Shown here: positions 61,752 through 64,000 of the stretch, piece by piece | Layout of the letters: every line of letters begins with the position of its first letter | Numbering within the stretch: the first letter of the stretch is position 1 | Origin: an uncultured Bacilli bacterium | Lineage (GTDB): Bacteria > Bacillota_I > Bacilli_A > RF39 > UBA660 | DNA: 64,000 bases | Reading direction: 5' to 3' | NCBI GenBank assembly: GCA_910587065.1 | Contig: CAJUMA010000005.1 | Span: 72,672 to 136,671 of the forward strand | Made by a program: the position numbers and the translations under genes | The notes under the pieces: model-generated | What the model was told of the DNA's origin: nothing | Databases searched by the model: none | Seen by the model: only the letters and a program-made list of their open reading frames with translations

Positions 61752-62279
61752 ATAAGTTCCATGTAATTTAGATAATTCTTCATGTGTTAAAGGTTCTACT
61801 TCCCACTTATTATCTTTCTTTTTTAAATTAAGAGTAAGAGTATAATCTACCTTGTCTGTTGTATCAAGCATCTTTTTAATCTTATAAGCAAAATATTTAG
61901 AAAAATCAACATCTCCATCATCATCGACAAAATCAGCCTGATTAGCCGTAAAATAATCTCCCGCTAGCTTATCAGATTTATAATAATCAAAAACCGTTAT
62001 TTGAACTTCTACTAAAGCTGAATCTCCATCAATTTTCTCACTTTTTATTTCATATTTTAAATTGCTATATTGTTTTAAATAAAGCTCTTTATAATCTTTT
62101 AAAGTTTCTTCATTCAAATCTTGTGAATCTAGATATTCATCAAGTTCTTTTTGGACACTTTCTGAATTATTCTTATAATTATTTAAAAATCTTGATACTG
62201 CATCCTTTGGAGCACTGCCTAAAAGTGTACAACCTGTAACTATAAATAATACTGCTATAAATGTAAATATTTTTTTCAT
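61743..62279 (-). CDS. Lipoprotein of unknown function
   Basis: The 178-residue product starts at the ATG at 62279, preceded by GAGGATGATAGG; the longer open frame has no ribosome site. MKKIFTFIAVLFIVTGCTLL is a lipoprotein signal with VTGC lipobox, so Cys17 is the lipid anchor. The mature part is mixed alpha/beta, reminiscent of small ligand-free lipoproteins with an NTF2-like fold (pairs of strands EIKSEKIDGDSALVEVQITV and YTLTLNLKKKDNKWEVEPL). The fold idea is inference. Confidence 0.75.
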   Translation of the reverse strand: MKKIFTFIAVLFIVTGCTLLGSAPKDAVSRFLNNYKNNSESVQKELDEYLDSQDLNEETLKDYKELYLKQYSNLKYEIKSEKIDGDSALVEVQITVFDYYKSDKLAGDYFTANQADFVDDDGDVDFSKYFAYKIKKMLDTTDKVDYTLTLNLKKKDNKWEVEPLTHEELSKLHGTYEY

Positions 62280-62324
62280 CCTATCATCCTCATTACTATT
62301 ATTTACTAATAAAATATATTTATA

Positions 62325-62356
62325 CATAAAAAAGAAGCAGTTATTAAGCCGCTTCT
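62325..62356 (-). terminator. Terminator of the DUF1292 gene
   Basis: Minus-strand GAAGCGG (62355-62349) pairs with CTGCTTC (62340-62334), with one G-U pair, followed by six T. It overlaps the stop at 62344. Confidence 0.75.
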
Positions 62357-62658
62357 CCTTCTTCATAATCATCAATTAAAGCTTCCATCTCATCTAAGTC
62401 TCCATTAAGAATCTTATCTGCAACGATATCTTTAAATTCTTCAATAAGCTCATCATATAATTCTTTATTATCAATATCTTTTAAGTAAGCATCTCCTTCA
62501 ACATCCATAACTTCATAAATTACAAATTCATCTGTAGGAGTTTCATCTTCTAGTGTTCTAACAGTATAAACATATTTTTTATCTTCATGTGTTAGTTCTT
62601 CAAGAATTAAGTATTCTACATCATTTTCTAATGTAACAATATTTCCAACCTCTATCAT
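62344..62658 (-). CDS. DUF1292-family protein
   Basis: The 104-residue acidic protein (IVTLENDVEYLILEELTHED, YVYTVRTLED, EFVIYEVMDVEGDAYLKDID, ELYDELIEEFKD) matches DUF1292/YrzB, found in Bacillota. Its function is unknown. The C-terminal 25 residues are an acidic extension. AAGGGAATAG precedes the start. It follows the membrane protein gene by 16 bases and is probably translated from the same message. Confidence 0.85.
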   Translation of the reverse strand: MIEVGNIVTLENDVEYLILEELTHEDKKYVYTVRTLEDETPTDEFVIYEVMDVEGDAYLKDIDNKELYDELIEEFKDIVADKILNGDLDEMEALIDDYEEGEAA

Positions 62659-62674
62659 ATTCTTCTATTCCCTT

Positions 62675-64000
62675 CTAAATTTCTCTTCCCTGTCCTTGAT
62701 TCATCATTCTAGCATTATTAATTATATTTCTTAAATCATCTGCATCAGAAACGCCATTAGTTGAAACTTCTTGAGCAAATCTATTAAACTCTGCTTCATT
62801 TAATGACATCACATCATCAACAAAAGCTTCATGTTGTTCACCAAGAGGTAGTTGAGATAAAACTTGACTAATATTAGCGCGTCTAACATCATTCATTTGA
62901 TCTTCCTCTGAAACAGGAGTTTCTGGATTCTCTCCTAATGGGATAGGAGTTTCAATTACTGGAGGTTCTTCTACAACTTGCTGTTCAACAGGCATTTGAA
63001 CTTCTGGAACTCCAACGGCACCTTCAAGTTCTTCTTCACTTACTGCGTTTCCTATATCAGCAGAGTCTCCATTAGTAGTGTTTCTACTAGCAACATCATC
63101 TAAATCTTCTTCAATAGTATTATTTGTCTTTTTCTTACCAAGTCTAATTTTTTCTCTAAATTTACGGAATATAGCACCAATTCCACGGCCTTCTTTTTCT
63201 TCTTCTTCCACCTTTGATGAATCCATCATACCAAATTGATTTCCTTCAAGATTGAAGTTATATCCACCAAATTCAGTAAATAGCACTGGTAAATTATCAA
63301 CAGTTACTTTTGGAATGCCAAATTTCTTTTGGAAGTTTCCGCGTTTCTTTTCATCATTAAATTTCTTAAATTTCTTATCAAGTTCATCTTGGAACATTTT
63401 AACAACATCTTGAACTTCATTTTGATTAAGTGAATAATCGTCATCAATTATAACGCCAGTTGAACGAGAATCAATTAAAGCAACATCCTCGCCATCTTTA
63501 ACGATAGCAAATCTAAGTTCACCAGTCTCTTGGTTTCCTCTAACTTCAAACTTAATTCCACTCTTCTTATTGTCTTTATTAAATGCTTTCGTAACTTTTT
63601 TAGCTATCTTATTCAATTGATGACAAGTTGCTTTATAGTCCATATTTCCAACTAAGTCAACAACAGCATCATATAGAGTGCTCGTAATTCCTGCTACACC
63701 AGTAGCACCACCAATTGTAAGTAATGTAGCTGAAACTGGCATTAATGGTGGTATAAAGCTTAACCCAACAGCAGCAACTGCAGCAGTGAAGCATCCAACA
63801 CTGATTTTACGTGCTCTCATTCTTCTAGAACTTTTTACACGTTTAGCATGCTTCATAACATTCTTTAAATCAACAGTTACTCCATTATCTGCACTTGAAG
63901 TTGGTTCAGGTGTTCCTGGAGTTTGTTCAGGTGTTCCTGAAGCTTGTTCAGGTGTTCCTGGAGCTTGTTCAGGTGTTCCTGGAGTTGGTTCAGGCGTTCC
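62675..64000 (-). CDS. Membrane protein with heptapeptide repeats (partial)
   Basis: The minus-strand frame runs open from the stop at 62675 off the right edge, giving 442 visible codons; the internal Met at 63856 is not the true start. The visible N-terminal part is a GTPEQAP-type repeat, then a basic stretch (KHAKRVKSSRRMRARK). Two hydrophobic segments follow (about residues 66-100 of the visible part: VGCFTAAVAAVGLSFIPP, LLTIGGATGVAGI). A soluble domain, an acidic disordered stretch with VEQQVVEEPPVIETPIP and a helical C-terminus complete it. The family is not recognised. Confidence 0.7.
   Translation of the reverse strand, partial: GTPEPTPGTPEQAPGTPEQASGTPEQTPGTPEPTSSADNGVTVDLKNVMKHAKRVKSSRRMRARKISVGCFTAAVAAVGLSFIPPLMPVSATLLTIGGATGVAGITSTLYDAVVDLVGNMDYKATCHQLNKIAKKVTKAFNKDNKKSGIKFEVRGNQETGELRFAIVKDGEDVALIDSRSTGVIIDDDYSLNQNEVQDVVKMFQDELDKKFKKFNDEKKRGNFQKKFGIPKVTVDNLPVLFTEFGGYNFNLEGNQFGMMDSSKVEEEEKEGRGIGAIFRKFREKIRLGKKKTNNTIEEDLDDVASRNTTNGDSADIGNAVSEEELEGAVGVPEVQMPVEQQVVEEPPVIETPIPLGENPETPVSEEDQMNDVRRANISQVLSQLPLGEQHEAFVDDVMSLNEAEFNRFAQEVSTNGVSDADDLRNIINNARMMNQGQGREI
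63886..64000 (-). repeat. 21-bp tandem repeats coding for GTPE(Q/P)(A/T)(P/S)
   Basis: From 63901 the sequence GTTCAGGTGTTCCTGGAG-like recurs every 21 bases at least four times and continues to the window end, with a few substitutions (for example GGCGTT near 63990). It encodes the heptapeptide repeat at the start of the partial gene. Confidence 0.9.

Noticed and set aside
1..64000. CRISPR arrays, insertion sequences, rRNA genes
   Set aside because: No regularly spaced identical repeats, transposase motifs or rRNA-like sequence were found by reading both strands.

Overview
The window is low-GC, densely packed DNA from a Bacillota genome of the Bacilli type. Evidence for this is the recU-ponA pair, the hrcA-grpE-dnaK-dnaJ heat-shock operon, rpmF-yceD, a YneF-type protein, HelD, a SpoIIP-type amidase and strong AGGAGG-like ribosome binding sites. 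TGA acts as a stop and TGG encodes Trp, so this is the standard bacterial code and not the Mycoplasma code. The anaerobic ribonucleotide reductase (nrdD-nrdG) points to anaerobic life. The overall look resembles uncultured, host-associated Bacilli, but that placement is inference.

Layout. Positions 1-8 kb hold mostly minus-strand housekeeping genes: the start of rimM, a GDPD-like protein with degenerate active-site motifs, a secreted protein whose signal peptide lies in another frame, a SpoU methyltransferase, a YgjP-type metallopeptidase, der, an orphan pilin and engB. Positions 8-15.3 kb are plus strand: recU-ponA, a small protein with a clear promoter, and a PilB ATPase with a duplicated N-terminal element and a long acidic tail. 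Positions 15.3-17.2 kb hold tsf and rpsB behind a probable leader RNA.

Positions 17.3-40 kb are an accessory region: lipoproteins, a frameshifted cysteine-protease-like gene, an M29 aminopeptidase, an HTH-CYTH fusion, and four ABC transport or ABC-F loci with TetR or GntR regulators. It also holds a decayed two-component system, a rhodanese lipoprotein, an OatA-like acyltransferase with a second, decayed SGNH-like domain, and an ABC-F gene behind an attenuator-like leader. tRNA-Met follows at 39.5 kb.

Positions 40-64 kb return to core genes: rpmF-yceD-yneF, helD, obg, an Smr protein, a divergent PfkB protein, tRNA-Arg next to a decayed gene, spoIIP, the nrdD-nrdG-dut operon divergent from a Crp/Fnr regulator, the heat-shock operon with pepF inserted, and a repeat-containing membrane protein that runs off the right edge.

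The most informative signals are regulatory. An 18-bp palindrome sits at -41.5 of a nrdD promoter that has a poor -35, and it overlaps the -35 of the divergent Crp/Fnr gene. The ABC-F leader contains a start-stop mini-ORF plus mutually exclusive hairpins. Palindromic operators lie on the TetR and GntR promoters. The hrcA promoter has a CIRCE element with one weak half and an extra upstream half-site. Several genes carry single-base frameshifts in homopolymers, which may be real decay, phase variation or assembly error. All start sites, promoters and functions were read by eye; no database search was run.
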